Assembly: GCA_003990705.1 (NCBI GenBank)
Contig: AP018318.1
Location: 682,001-746,000 of the forward strand
Length of the DNA: 64,000 nucleotides
Source of the DNA: Nostoc sp. HK-01
GTDB lineage: Bacteria; Cyanobacteriota; Cyanobacteriia; Cyanobacteriales; Nostocaceae
Direction of reading: 5' to 3'
Shown here: one piece after another, positions 9,601-18,631 of the stretch
Layout of the letters: the number at the start of each line of letters is the position of its first letter
How positions within the stretch are numbered: position 1 is the first letter of the stretch
Notes under the pieces: model-generated
What the model saw: only the letters and a program-made list of their open reading frames with translations
Told to the model about the DNA's origin: nothing
Database searches by the model: none
Position numbers and translations under genes: made by a program

Positions 9601-10374
9601 ATGAAAGCGGTGATTTTGGCTGGTGGACTTGGTACACGCCTCAGTGAAGAAACCAGTATCAAGCCCAAGCCGATGGTTGAAATTGGTGGTAAGCCAATTC
9701 TGTGGCACATCATGAAAACTTATTCTGCCCACGGCATTAATGATTTTATTATTTGTTGTGGTTACAAAGGTTACGTCATTAAAGAGTATTTTGCCAACTA
9801 CTTTTTATACATGTCAGATGTAACTTTTGACATGCGTTTTAATCAAATGAATGTGCATTCTGGCTATGCAGAACCTTGGCGTGTCACTTTAGTGAATACA
9901 GGTGATAAAACCATGACTGGGGGACGCTTAAAACGAGTTGTTGAACATGTAGGAAATGATACTTTCTGCTTTACTTATGGTGATGGCGTTAGTAATGTAA
10001 ATATCACCGAGCTAATTAAATTTCACCAACAGCAAAAAACATTAGCCACACTCACAGCCGTACAACCAGCCGGACGTTTTGGTGCTATTTCCTTAGAGCA
10101 AGAGCAAACTAAAATTACTAGCTTCCGGGAAAAACGTGATGGTGATGGTGCTTGGGTCAATGGTGGTTATTTTATTCTGGAACCAGAAGTTATTGATTTA
10201 ATAGCGGATGACACCACAATTTGGGAGAAAGAACCATTAGAAAAGCTGGCTGACATGGAACAGCTTTCCGCTTTTAGACACAATGGTTTTTGGCAACCAA
10301 TGGATACCTTACGCGATAAAAATTATCTCGAAGACCTATGGCAAAGTGGTAAAGCTCCTTGGCAAGTATGGTAG
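9601..10374 (+). CDS. rfbF: glucose-1-phosphate cytidylyltransferase
   Basis: The product makes CDP-glucose and pyrophosphate from glucose-1-phosphate and CTP, the first step toward CDP-linked deoxy or branched sugars. The 257-residue length is normal. The nucleotidyltransferase signature [33 protein letters not shown] and [16 protein letters not shown] are characteristic of Rfb[12 protein letters not shown] carries the metal-binding Asp. The start has gaggt upstream. It is the first gene of the polysaccharide island, matching the start of the HEP island (alr2825) in Anabaena PCC 7120. A CDP-glucose 4,6-dehydratase (rfbG), the usual partner, is not obvious in this window. Confidence 0.93.
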   Translation: MKAVILAGGLGTRLSEETSIKPKPMVEIGGKPILWHIMKTYSAHGINDFIICCGYKGYVIKEYFANYFLYMSDVTFDMRFNQMNVHSGYAEPWRVTLVNTGDKTMTGGRLKRVVEHVGNDTFCFTYGDGVSNVNITELIKFHQQQKTLATLTAVQPAGRFGAISLEQEQTKITSFREKRDGDGAWVNGGYFILEPEVIDLIADDTTIWEKEPLEKLADMEQLSAFRHNGFWQPMDTLRDKNYLEDLWQSGKAPWQVW

Positions 10375-10375
10375 A

Positions 10376-10440
10376 GGAAGTGTGTAGACGCGCTCTGCGC
10401 GGCTTCCCGTTCGCGTAGCGTCTCCCTTGGGGAGAAGGGT
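10376..10440. repeat. Nostoc-type dispersed repeat
   Basis: A GC-rich block (gtgtagacgcgctctgcgcg, then cttcccgttcgcgtagcgtc) directly after the rfbF stop resembles the short dispersed repeats of Nostoc intergenic regions. A related fragment (gttcgtgtagcgtctcgcag) occurs near 21573-21592. Confidence 0.6.
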
Positions 10441-10482
10441 AGTGTGCAATTTCACTCTTTGGGCTTCTACCCCTAGCTTTTA

Positions 10483-10517
10483 ACCATTGACTCTTGACCA
10501 TTGACCATTGACCATTG
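10483..10517. repeat. heptanucleotide tandem repeat
   Basis: Five 7-bp units are visible: four accattg and one actcttg variant in second position. This short tandemly repeated repetitive sequence type is common in heterocystous cyanobacteria. It lies just before the next gene and supplies a spurious in-frame TTG at 10508. Confidence 0.85.
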
Positions 10518-10552
10518 ACATATTCACAATTGATTTAAGTGCAGTAATACCA

Positions 10553-11767
10553 ATGTACGATTTTGCTATTGTCGGCGGTGGAATAGTAGGCTTATCAACA
10601 GCGATGTCCTTGGGTAAACGCTATCCACAAGCACGCATTCTAGTATTAGAAAAAGAAAGCAACTGGGCATTTCACCAAACCGGCAATAATAGTGGTGTAA
10701 TTCACTCTGGCATTTATTACAAACCAGGGAGTTTTAAAGCTAAATTTTGCCGAGATGGTAGTCGCTCAATGGTGGAATTCTGCCAAGAGCATGGAATTGA
10801 CCATGAAATCTGCGGTAAAGTCATTGTTGCTACCGATGAACAAGAAATACCACGCTTAGAAAATCTCTACAAACGCGGCTTAGAAAATAATCTAACAGTC
10901 CAGAAAATCAGCCCAGAAGAAGTAAAAGAAATTGAACCTCATGTTAGTTGTGTAGCTGGCATTCGAGTATTTTCAACTGGTATTGTTAATTACAAGCAAG
11001 TTTGTTTAAAATACGCCCAATTAATTCAACAGCAAGGTGGAGATTTACGGCTCAATACCAAAGTATTGAAAATCGCTGCCAGTGGTAACAATCAGGTATT
11101 AGAAACTAATAACGGTAACTTTGAAAGCAAATTTGTGATCAATTGTGCCGGATTGCATAGCGATCGCATTGCTAAGTTAGGTGGAGTAGAACCCAAAGCT
11201 AAAATCGTACCTTTCCGGGGCGAATATTACGAACTCACCCCCGAAAAACGCTATTTGGTGAAAACCCTGATTTATCCAGTGCCTAACCCCGATTTCCCCT
11301 TCCTCGGCGTTCACTTTACCAAAATGATTGATGGTACAGTCCATGCTGGGCCGAACGCTGTTCTCAGCCTCAAGCGGGAAGGTTACAAAAAAACCGACTT
11401 CGACTTGAGAGATTTTGCGGAAGTTATGACTTATCCCGGTTTCTGGAAACTCGCAGCCAAACATGCTGATGAAGGTATTCAAGAAATCATTCGTTCCTTT
11501 AGCAAAGCAGCATTTGTCAAAAGTTTGCAAAAATTAATTCCCGAAGTCCAAGCCGAAGACTTAGTTCCTACCCATGCAGGAGTTCGCGCCCAAGCTTTAA
11601 TGGATGACGGCAAACTAGTAGATGACTTTTTGATCATTCCTGGTCAAAACTCCATCCATGTCTGCAATGCACCCTCACCAGCAGCCACATCTTCTTTAGA
11701 AATTGGCAAAGCGATCGCCTCTCAAGTTCCCCAGCAGTCCCATCTTGAAACTGTAGTCATTAGCTAA
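10553..11767 (+). CDS. lhgO: LhgO-like FAD-dependent 2-hydroxyacid oxidase
   Basis: The 404-residue protein belongs to the DAO/LhgO flavoprotein family. In bacteria LhgO oxidises L-2-hydroxyglutarate to 2-oxoglutarate and passes electrons to the membrane quinone pool. An N-terminal Rossmann FAD motif (AIVGGGIVGLSTAMSL), then NNSGVIHSGIYYKPGS, the central INCAGLHSDRIA and the C-terminal THAGVRAQ are typical. I start at the ATG giving MYDFAIVGGG, because the TTG 45 bp upstream lies in the tandem repeat. Its place between rfbF and an SDR suggests a polysaccharide-linked role, but whether the substrate is 2-hydroxyglutarate or a sugar acid is unknown. The symbol follows family similarity only. 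Confidence 0.85.
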   Translation: MYDFAIVGGGIVGLSTAMSLGKRYPQARILVLEKESNWAFHQTGNNSGVIHSGIYYKPGSFKAKFCRDGSRSMVEFCQEHGIDHEICGKVIVATDEQEIPRLENLYKRGLENNLTVQKISPEEVKEIEPHVSCVAGIRVFSTGIVNYKQVCLKYAQLIQQQGGDLRLNTKVLKIAASGNNQVLETNNGNFESKFVINCAGLHSDRIAKLGGVEPKAKIVPFRGEYYELTPEKRYLVKTLIYPVPNPDFPFLGVHFTKMIDGTVHAGPNAVLSLKREGYKKTDFDLRDFAEVMTYPGFWKLAAKHADEGIQEIIRSFSKAAFVKSLQKLIPEVQAEDLVPTHAGVRAQALMDDGKLVDDFLIIPGQNSIHVCNAPSPAATSSLEIGKAIASQVPQQSHLETVVIS

Positions 11768-11925
11768 GTATTGGGAGTAAGGAGAGGTGTAAAGACAATA
11801 TCATCTCTTAAATCTCTTGTCGGGTGGGCATTTTGTCTACCCGAAAAACACACCCCACAAAAATAATCAACCCCAAATTCAGAATTCTGAATTTTTTGGC
11901 AGCAATTTTATAGGAATTTCCCACA

Positions 11926-12954
11926 ATGAAAATATTAGTCACCGGAACAGAAGGCTACCTAGGTTCTTTATTGCCTCCTCTGTTAATTGAACGTGGACAT
12001 GAAGTTATTGGCGTTGATACAGGCTTTTATAAAGTTGGTTGGCTATACAACGGTACAGACATTACAGCCAAAACCCTCAACAAAGATATCCGCCACATCA
12101 CCCCCGAAGATTTAGAAGGTGTAGAAGCAATAGTTCACATGGCGGAACTTTCCAACGACCCCACGGGACAATTAGCACCAAATATCACCTACGAAATCAA
12201 TCATTTAGGCTCTGTACGCCTCGCTAACTTAGCCAAAACAATGGGCGTGCGGCGCTTCGTCTATATGTCTTCGTGTAGTGTTTATGGTGTCGCCACCGAA
12301 GGCGATGTGACAGAAGAATCTCCTGTGAATCCTCAAACCGCTTACGCCGAATGTAAAACCCTCGTAGAACGAGATGTTACACCCCTTGCGGATGATGATT
12401 TTTCACCTACATTCATGCGGAATGCTACAGCCTTTGGTGCTTCCCCCAGAATGCGATTTGATATCGTGTTGAACAACCTCGCTGGGTTAGCTTGGACGAG
12501 CAAAGAAATCAAAATGATCAGTGATGGTACACCTTGGCGGCCATTAGTTCATGCACTAGATATTTGTAAAGCCATTGTTTGCGCTTTAGAAGCACCGCGT
12601 GACATCGTACACAATCAAGTCTTTAATGTTGGCGATACTGCTAATAACTATCGAGTTAAAGAAATTGCCGAAATTATCGCCGATACCTTCCCTGGCTGTA
12701 AATTAAGCTTTGGGCAAAATGGCGCAGATAACCGCAGTTATCGCGTATCATTCGAGAAAATAAACAGCATTTTACCTGGTTTCAAATGTGATTGGAATGC
12801 TCAACTAGGCGCACAACAATTGTTTAACTTATTCAGTCAAATTGATATGACTGAAGACACCTTCTTATTTAGAGGTTTTACTCGCTTAAAGCAGCTAGAG
12901 TATCTCATCCGTACTGAACAAATCGATAAAGATTTCTTCTGGAAGAAAAAGTAA
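11926..12954 (+). CDS. extended SDR NAD-dependent epimerase/dehydratase
   Basis: The 342-residue enzyme has the extended short-chain dehydrogenase pattern: MKILVTGTEGYLGSLL (NAD-binding GxxGxxG), an Asp near 37 in GVDTGFY that favours NAD, the Ser in VYMSSCSVYG and Tyr140/Lys144 in TAYAECKT. The C-terminal half with RPLVHALDICKAI and FNVGDTANNYRV fits nucleotide-sugar epimerases and dehydratases. aggaa stands before the ATG. Within the island it could carry out the 4,6-dehydration or epimerisation of the CDP- or dTDP-sugar, but the sequence does not say which. Confidence 0.87.
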   Translation: MKILVTGTEGYLGSLLPPLLIERGHEVIGVDTGFYKVGWLYNGTDITAKTLNKDIRHITPEDLEGVEAIVHMAELSNDPTGQLAPNITYEINHLGSVRLANLAKTMGVRRFVYMSSCSVYGVATEGDVTEESPVNPQTAYAECKTLVERDVTPLADDDFSPTFMRNATAFGASPRMRFDIVLNNLAGLAWTSKEIKMISDGTPWRPLVHALDICKAIVCALEAPRDIVHNQVFNVGDTANNYRVKEIAEIIADTFPGCKLSFGQNGADNRSYRVSFEKINSILPGFKCDWNAQLGAQQLFNLFSQIDMTEDTFLFRGFTRLKQLEYLIRTEQIDKDFFWKKK

Positions 12955-12974
12955 GTCCCGATATTAGACAAGTT

Positions 12975-13007
12975 AGATACCCGACTTCTTTAAGAAGTCG
13001 GGTATCT
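12975..13007. repeat. 33-bp palindrome, copy 2
   Basis: Arms agatacccgacttctt and the exact complement aagaagtcgggtatct are separated by one base. It is nearly identical to the copy at 9201. It lies 20 bp after the SDR stop codon, between it and the next gene on the same strand. Confidence 0.82.
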
Positions 13008-13051
13008 GAATAGTACCAGTAAACATCATCAGTAATCCATTTTTTGAAAAA

Positions 13052-14005
13052 ATGAATAAATTACTTACAATTGCTATTCCTACTTATAATCGTGCTGCAC
13101 TTTTAGAACAACAACTTTCTTGGTTAGCAAAAGCTATTCCAGGATTTGAAGCTGAATGTGAAATTATAATTTCTGATAATTGTTCCACAGATAACACTCA
13201 AGAAATCATTAAAGAATGGCAGCCTATCTTTAGTAAAACAACATTTAAATTTCAGAGAAATCAAGAGAATATAGGTTTAATGCCTAATATTGCTGCCTGT
13301 ATTCAAGCTGCTAATGGTAAATATGTTTGGACAGTTGGCGATGATGATCCAATACAGGATAATGCTCTATCTTTTTTGCTAAAAACAATTCACCAAAATC
13401 CTGAGACAGCGCTAATATTTCTTAACTGCTATGGACGGGATAAATTAACCAACCAAATCACTGTAGAACGTTGGTTTAATAGTGATAGTGATGCGCCACT
13501 AGCTGATGGTAAAGCTGCATTACAACGTTACTTAAAAGAAAGCTTCGGTGGCGTAATTTTTATGACGGCAACAGTTTATAAAACAGCATTAGTCAAACGA
13601 GCTTTGCAGCAGTGGCCATCTGCTTGTAAAAATTTAGCATCTCAAGCATATTGGACAGGATTTTGTGCTATTCATGGCAGCGTAATTGCCACTAAAGATA
13701 ATTATTTAGAATGTACAATGCACGCTAGTTATTTAGAGCAAGATCCCAAATGGTCAATCATGATGAGATATATTTATATCCCAGAAGTTTATGCCAAGCT
13801 CCTAGAAATTGGATATTCTCAAACATTTTGTTTAAAAATGATTTTGCAGAATATCATCACCAAAAGTGACTGGATAATTTTCTTAGGAGCTTTAAGAAGG
13901 TGGCCAAGGTTAGCAATGAATATTATTATTTCTTACCTAGCTTTAGTACTCGCATCTACACGTAAATCGCTTTTATTACCCAAAGCAATCAAATCGAGTT
14001 TATAA
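13052..14005 (+). CDS. GT2-family glycosyltransferase (tandem copy A)
   Basis: The 317-residue protein is a GT-A fold family 2 glycosyltransferase. It shows the opening IAIPTYNRA, the donor-site Asp in IIISDNCSTDNTQE, and the DxD-like VGDDDPIQD that binds the metal and nucleotide. The C-terminal 60 residues hold hydrophobic stretches but no clear long membrane anchor. The next gene is a paralogue sharing its first 13 residues and overall layout, so a tandem duplication is likely. The donor sugar and linkage cannot be told from sequence. Confidence 0.87.
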   Translation: MNKLLTIAIPTYNRAALLEQQLSWLAKAIPGFEAECEIIISDNCSTDNTQEIIKEWQPIFSKTTFKFQRNQENIGLMPNIAACIQAANGKYVWTVGDDDPIQDNALSFLLKTIHQNPETALIFLNCYGRDKLTNQITVERWFNSDSDAPLADGKAALQRYLKESFGGVIFMTATVYKTALVKRALQQWPSACKNLASQAYWTGFCAIHGSVIATKDNYLECTMHASYLEQDPKWSIMMRYIYIPEVYAKLLEIGYSQTFCLKMILQNIITKSDWIIFLGALRRWPRLAMNIIISYLALVLASTRKSLLLPKAIKSSL

Positions 14006-14033
14006 AGCAAAACGTAAAATTATTCCTAAATCT

Positions 14034-15077
14034 ATGAATAAATTACTAACAATTGCCATACCTACTTATAATCGGGCTGAATTACTTAATAAACAGTTAG
14101 CCTGGTTAGCAAATGCCATTCAAGGCTTTGAGTCTGATTGTGAAATTTTAGTTTCAGATAACTGTTCTACAGATCATACTCAAGCTGTAATTCAGAAATG
14201 GCAGGCAAAACTGAGTAATATCACTTTTAAGTCTAATAGAAACCCTGAAAACTTAGGCGTAATGAGAAATATTATGTATTGCCTAAGTTCTGCTACAACT
14301 AAATATGTTTGGACAATTGGCGATGATGATCCAATTCAAGATAGAACTATTCCTTACATTATTAATAAGCTCCAAAACAATGAAGATTTAGGCTTATTAT
14401 TTCTCAACTTTTCTGGACGTAATAAAATTACTGGTGAACCAGTACATCCGCCAACAATTGTTGGGAACCGCTGGTTTGATGCTGATGCAGAAGATGGCGG
14501 TGGAAATAGTCAAGCCATATTTGAACATTGCTTTGCTAAAAGTGTTGGCGCAGTTATTTTTCTTACCGCTAGTGTTTACCGCAGCGATTTAATCAAACGC
14601 GCCTTGCAAAATTGGCCAGATGCGGCGAGTAACTGGATATCGTTAGCATATTTAGCGGGTTATTGTGCTGCACACGGCAAAATAATTGTCACCAAAGAGA
14701 CTTATTTAGAATGTATTGTGGGTGTGAGCTATTGGCAGAAAGAGCCAAAATCTGCTCTATTAATGCAGTATAAACACATTCCCGAAGTAATTTTAAAATT
14801 AGAAGAATCTGGATATTCTAAGCAATTTTGTCGACGGATGCTGTTACAAAATGGCAAGGAAGTTAATTTAAAAGTTTTCTTAGGTGCTTTAAGAAGATGG
14901 CCTGTATCTGCTATTAAGGTAGCGATTCCATTTGTGGCGTTAGTGAGTCTTTCTGCTTTTGATGTAATGGCTTTAAAAGACTTAAAACTTGCCGAAGCTA
15001 ACGAACCAACACCGCAAGAATTACGAACAGCAAATAACAGGCGATCGCACATAAAATCAATTATTAAAACAAAATAA
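14034..15077 (+). CDS. GT2-family glycosyltransferase (tandem copy B)
   Basis: The 347-residue protein is a paralogue of the gene 28 bp upstream. The shared motifs are MNKLLTIAIPTYNRA, SDNCSTDHTQ, TIGDDDPIQD and a similar tail (FLGALRRWP). It carries an extra segment near residue 140 (VHPPTIVGNRWFDADAEDGG) and a longer C-terminus. The downstream dioxygenase starts 7 bp after the stop, indicating one transcript. Two diverged copies suggest successive or alternative additions of related sugars in the repeat unit, which is inference. Confidence 0.87.
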   Translation: MNKLLTIAIPTYNRAELLNKQLAWLANAIQGFESDCEILVSDNCSTDHTQAVIQKWQAKLSNITFKSNRNPENLGVMRNIMYCLSSATTKYVWTIGDDDPIQDRTIPYIINKLQNNEDLGLLFLNFSGRNKITGEPVHPPTIVGNRWFDADAEDGGGNSQAIFEHCFAKSVGAVIFLTASVYRSDLIKRALQNWPDAASNWISLAYLAGYCAAHGKIIVTKETYLECIVGVSYWQKEPKSALLMQYKHIPEVILKLEESGYSKQFCRRMLLQNGKEVNLKVFLGALRRWPVSAIKVAIPFVALVSLSAFDVMALKDLKLAEANEPTPQELRTANNRRSHIKSIIKTK

Positions 15078-15084
15078 TCTTACT

Positions 15085-15909
15085 ATGCTGAATAAACTTA
15101 AAGATAAGATGGAAGCATTAAACTCAGAGTTAGCTTATAGAATCAAACTCTGGCAGTATGCTCCTAATTTACCAGCACTAGAACCAAGCGATCGCACAAT
15201 TGTTGATACTCTCAAACAAGAAGGTATTTACATTACAACACTCGGCGATTTAGGATTTGATTCCACCCCACAATTACTAGATGCTGCTCATAGCTTGTTA
15301 CCAAGTATAGGACAAGGTAATTATACAGATTCATCCCAAAATTACCCAGAAATTTATACAGTCACCCATTTAGCTAATTTTTATAATTGGGGAAGTGAAA
15401 AAAGACTGTTAAATATTCTCGAACATTATATTGGTCTTCCTGTTGCCTATCATGGTGTACAAATACGCAAAGACTTTTTAAATACAAGTCAGTTCAGCAC
15501 AATGCTATGGCACAGAGATTCAGAAGATCGCCGGATTATCAAAATCATCATTTATTTAAATGATGTAGAAGCAGAAAATGGGCCATTTGAATATGTACCA
15601 GCATCTTTTACTTCTATATATAACCCCAATTTTTATCGTTTGTATTACAAAATCTATAACACAGGTATTGACGATAAAAGCTTAAATACAATTGTGCCTA
15701 AATCAGCTTGGAAATCATGTACAGGGCCAGCCGGTACCGTCATTATTGTTGATACCCAGCGACTTCTACATCATGGAACAGTACGCACACAAGAGCGTTC
15801 TACATTATTTTTTGTCTACACTGCTAATCCTCCTAAACGACCAGGACTTTGTACTCAGTATTGGGATGATACTTTTCCCAAACCAGAAGTACTTGAAGAA
15901 GTTAGGTAA
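15085..15909 (+). CDS. PhyH-like Fe(II)/2-oxoglutarate dioxygenase, copy 1
   Basis: The 274-residue protein has the jelly-roll 2-oxoglutarate oxygenase ligands: His143 and Asp145 in LWHRDSEDRR, and a distal His (229 or 230) in LLHHGTVRTQERSTLFFVYT. The Arg about eight residues later fits 2-oxoglutarate binding. Such enzymes hydroxylate or otherwise oxidise an unactivated carbon using O2. It is the first of three tandem paralogues, all opening with related residues (SELAYRIKLWQYAPNLPALE here). Position directly after glycosyltransferases suggests a sugar, lipid-linked glycan or side-chain substrate. This is inference, as the family also acts on lipids and small molecules. Confidence 0.82.
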   Translation: MLNKLKDKMEALNSELAYRIKLWQYAPNLPALEPSDRTIVDTLKQEGIYITTLGDLGFDSTPQLLDAAHSLLPSIGQGNYTDSSQNYPEIYTVTHLANFYNWGSEKRLLNILEHYIGLPVAYHGVQIRKDFLNTSQFSTMLWHRDSEDRRIIKIIIYLNDVEAENGPFEYVPASFTSIYNPNFYRLYYKIYNTGIDDKSLNTIVPKSAWKSCTGPAGTVIIVDTQRLLHHGTVRTQERSTLFFVYTANPPKRPGLCTQYWDDTFPKPEVLEEVR

Positions 15910-16042
15910 GAATTTACTCAACTAACTCATAATTTTTTGCTCTTGAATAAGAATTCAGAAGTCAGAATATAAAATTTAGTAAAATTCAAACTCCTGAATG
16001 CTCTTTAGATAATCACAGCCTCTTAATTAAGGTATTCCTGCC

Positions 16043-16876
16043 ATGCTAAACATACTTAAAGGCAAAATGGCAACACTAAACTCAGAGTTGGCTTATAGAA
16101 TAAAACTCTGGCAGTATGCCCCTAATTTACCTCCACTAGAAACAGGCGATCGCAAAATTGTCGAAACACTAAAACGAGAAGGTGCTTATGTAACCACACT
16201 CGCCGATTTAGGCTTACCATCCACTCAAGAAATGTTACAAGCTGCTGATCAACAATTAAGCAGAATGTCAGATGTTCATAACTCTCATTTGAATCAGAGA
16301 CTACCACAAATTTATACAGTCACAAATTTACCAGAATTTTATCAATGGGGAAGTAATAACAGACTATTAAAGATAATTGAACATTATTTAGGTTTACCTG
16401 TTGCTTTTCACGGTGTACATTTACGCAAAGACTTTCCCAATGCACACCAATTTGGCACATTATTGTGGCATAAAGATTCCGAAGACCGCAAAATGGTTAA
16501 GGTAATTATTTATCTCCATGATGTTGAGAAAAAGCACGGGCCATTTGAGTATATTCCTTTACATTTAACATCTTTCCCTCATTTAAATTCCTATAGAATT
16601 GACCACAAGTTGCGTCAGTCTGGTTACTTAGGAATTAATGATGAACAAGTAGAAAAAATTATTCCCCAATCAGCTTGGAAATCTTGTACAGGGAAAGCCG
16701 GTACAGTTTTGATTGCAGATCCTAGAACTGCTTTACATCACGGTACTATCCGCACCGAAGCAAGATCAGCACTATTTTTTGTTTATACAACTAACTCACC
16801 CAAACGACCAGAACTTTGCACTCAATATTGGGATGACACTTTTCCCAAGCCAGAGATGCTGCAAGAAATTGCTTAA
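16043..16876 (+). CDS. PhyH-like Fe(II)/2-oxoglutarate dioxygenase, copy 2
   Basis: This 277-residue protein is the second of three tandem paralogues. The iron ligands are visible in LWHKDSEDRK and ALHHGTIRTEARSALFFVYT. The N-terminal 30 residues are almost the same as copy 1, and both end in a TQYWDDTFPKPE block. The middle part (SFPHLNSYRIDHKLRQSGYLG) differs from copy 1 and probably shapes the substrate pocket. A 133-bp spacer separates it from copy 1. All three copies keep the catalytic residues, so none looks like a dead duplicate. Confidence 0.82.
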   Translation: MLNILKGKMATLNSELAYRIKLWQYAPNLPPLETGDRKIVETLKREGAYVTTLADLGLPSTQEMLQAADQQLSRMSDVHNSHLNQRLPQIYTVTNLPEFYQWGSNNRLLKIIEHYLGLPVAFHGVHLRKDFPNAHQFGTLLWHKDSEDRKMVKVIIYLHDVEKKHGPFEYIPLHLTSFPHLNSYRIDHKLRQSGYLGINDEQVEKIIPQSAWKSCTGKAGTVLIADPRTALHHGTIRTEARSALFFVYTTNSPKRPELCTQYWDDTFPKPEMLQEIA

Positions 16877-16953
16877 TGTTACGTAATATCACTTCAGTAA
16901 TTTAGGAAATAAATTCCTAACTTTCGACTTACAATGTTCGACATCATAAGCTC

Positions 16954-17814
16954 ATGCTAAAAACAATTAAATACAAAATATTTTCCCTATTCTCCGACTT
17001 AGTTTTTCACCTCAAACGTTGGCAACATACTAAAAATTTACCAGCATTAGAATCCCGCGATCGCATAATCATCGAGACTCTCAAACGAGACGGTGTTTAT
17101 GCGACAACCTTGGCAGATTTAGGTTTAGATTTTAGTGCTGAACTACTCAAAGCTGCTAATTATCAATTATCTCGGATACGAAATCCCAACAATGAACATT
17201 TAGCAGAAAAGTGGCCGCACATTACCACAGTTACGGGTTTGCCAGAATTTTATAATTGGGCAACCCAGAAAAGACTGCTAAGTATTATTGAAAATTATAT
17301 TGGGGTTCCCATTACTTTTCATGGTGTACATTTACGCCAAGATTTTCCCAGCGATCATCAATTCGGCACCTTGTTATGGCATAGTGATGCTGAAGACCGC
17401 CGCTTGATAAAAATCTTTGTTTGTCTGCATAATGTAGAAGAAAAAACCGGGCCTTTTGAATATATTCCCCGTTCTTTAACACCTTTATTTAGTCTGAAAT
17501 ATTGGCGACTTTATTACCATCTTTTCAAGTCAAGCTATATGGGGATTGATAATGAAATTGTCAAAAAAATCATACCTCAATCAGCTTGGAAATCTTGTCC
17601 AGGGCCAGCAGGTACAGTCATTTTTGTAGATACTAAAAATACCTTACATCATGGAACTGTACGCAGCGAAACACGCTCAACCCTGTTCTTTTGCTATACA
17701 GCTAATCCTCCCGAAAGACCAGAACTGTGTACACAATTTTGGGATGATACTCATCCCAAAGCTGAAGTGACTGTATCTGAAGTTGAAAAAACTCTGGTTC
17801 AACAAAGTAAGTAA
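16954..17814 (+). CDS. PhyH-like Fe(II)/2-oxoglutarate dioxygenase, copy 3
   Basis: At 286 residues this is the most diverged of the three tandem paralogues, with a different N-terminus (FSDLVFHLKRWQHTKNLPAL) and a longer tail. The HxD pair is in LWHSDAEDRR and the distal His and Arg in TLHHGTVRSETRSTLFFCYT. As in copies 1 and 2, a PQSAWKSCPGPAGTV block precedes the distal His. The gene lies 77 bp after copy 2 on the same strand. Retention of every expected iron ligand argues for an active enzyme with its own target. Confidence 0.82.
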   Translation: MLKTIKYKIFSLFSDLVFHLKRWQHTKNLPALESRDRIIIETLKRDGVYATTLADLGLDFSAELLKAANYQLSRIRNPNNEHLAEKWPHITTVTGLPEFYNWATQKRLLSIIENYIGVPITFHGVHLRQDFPSDHQFGTLLWHSDAEDRRLIKIFVCLHNVEEKTGPFEYIPRSLTPLFSLKYWRLYYHLFKSSYMGIDNEIVKKIIPQSAWKSCPGPAGTVIFVDTKNTLHHGTVRSETRSTLFFCYTANPPERPELCTQFWDDTHPKAEVTVSEVEKTLVQQSK

Positions 17815-17994
17815 GAATTCAGAACTCGGAAGTTAGAAGTGATACCTGATATTGTCAAAGGGTCAGAATTTACAATTCATCCAGGATAATTGATACTTAA
17901 ATTTATGAATTTTTCCTGATTTTTGAAGTATTTTGAGTACTGATTTATAGCTCCTGAGTTCTGACACAATTAAACATTAATATTGAGGTAATTC

Positions 17995-18564
17995 ATGATT
18001 TTCACCGCTACAAATCTCCAAAATGCTTACATTATTGACCTAGAAGAAAGAAGCGATCACCGTGGTTTTTTTGCCCGCTATTTCTGCGCTCAAGAGTTTG
18101 AAGCTCACGGTTTAAAGCCAACAGTAGCTCAATGTAACTTATCTTATAACTACAAAAAAGGCACTCTGCGGGGAATGCACTATCAAATCAAACCCGCAGC
18201 CGAAACAAAGTTAGTTCGCTGTACTAAAGGGGCAATTTATGACGTAATTATTGATATGCGTCCTGATTCTCCGACATTTTTATCTCATATTGGTGTTGAA
18301 CTAACCGCAGATAATCGGCGAGCTTTGTATGTGCCAGAAATGTTTGCCCACGGCTATCAAGCTCTCACCGATGATGCGGAAGTAATCTATCAAGTTGGTG
18401 AGTTTTATACACCAGGATATGAGCGTGGTCTACGCTATGATGATCCATTTTTTAACATTGAATGGCCTTTAGAAGTCACAGAAATTTCTGAAAAAGATTT
18501 AAATTGGCCTTTGTTGAGCATGATACCTGTAGGAGATACAGAAACAGTATCGGTAAGTGTATAG
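17995..18564 (+). CDS. rfbC: RfbC/RmlC-like sugar 3,5-epimerase
   Basis: The 189-residue cupin-fold protein matches dTDP-4-dehydrorhamnose 3,5-epimerase in length and motifs: DHRGFFARYFC at the N-terminus, NLSYNYKKGTLRGMHYQ with the catalytic His62, VRCTKGAIYDVIIDMR, and FAHGYQALTDDAEVIYQV. gaggt precedes the ATG. As the island starts from CDP-glucose and not dTDP-glucose, the true substrate may be a CDP-4-keto-6-deoxy sugar, which is inference. The rfbA, rfbB and rfbD partners for dTDP-rhamnose are not in this window. Confidence 0.85.
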   Translation: MIFTATNLQNAYIIDLEERSDHRGFFARYFCAQEFEAHGLKPTVAQCNLSYNYKKGTLRGMHYQIKPAAETKLVRCTKGAIYDVIIDMRPDSPTFLSHIGVELTADNRRALYVPEMFAHGYQALTDDAEVIYQVGEFYTPGYERGLRYDDPFFNIEWPLEVTEISEKDLNWPLLSMIPVGDTETVSVSV

Positions 18565-18631
18565 TTGGTGGTTTATTAACTACTGATAATGTGTCTGTTT
18601 AATATCTAAAAATAGCAATCAGAGGAATTTT

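Noticed and set aside
10508-10552. TTG start extending the LhgO-like protein by 15 residues
   Set aside because: The extension is encoded by a heptanucleotide repeat, and the FAD motif begins right after the ATG at 10553.
15085-17814. Dioxygenase triplet as an assembly duplication
   Set aside because: The three copies differ clearly at nucleotide and protein level and have different spacers, so they are real diverged paralogues.
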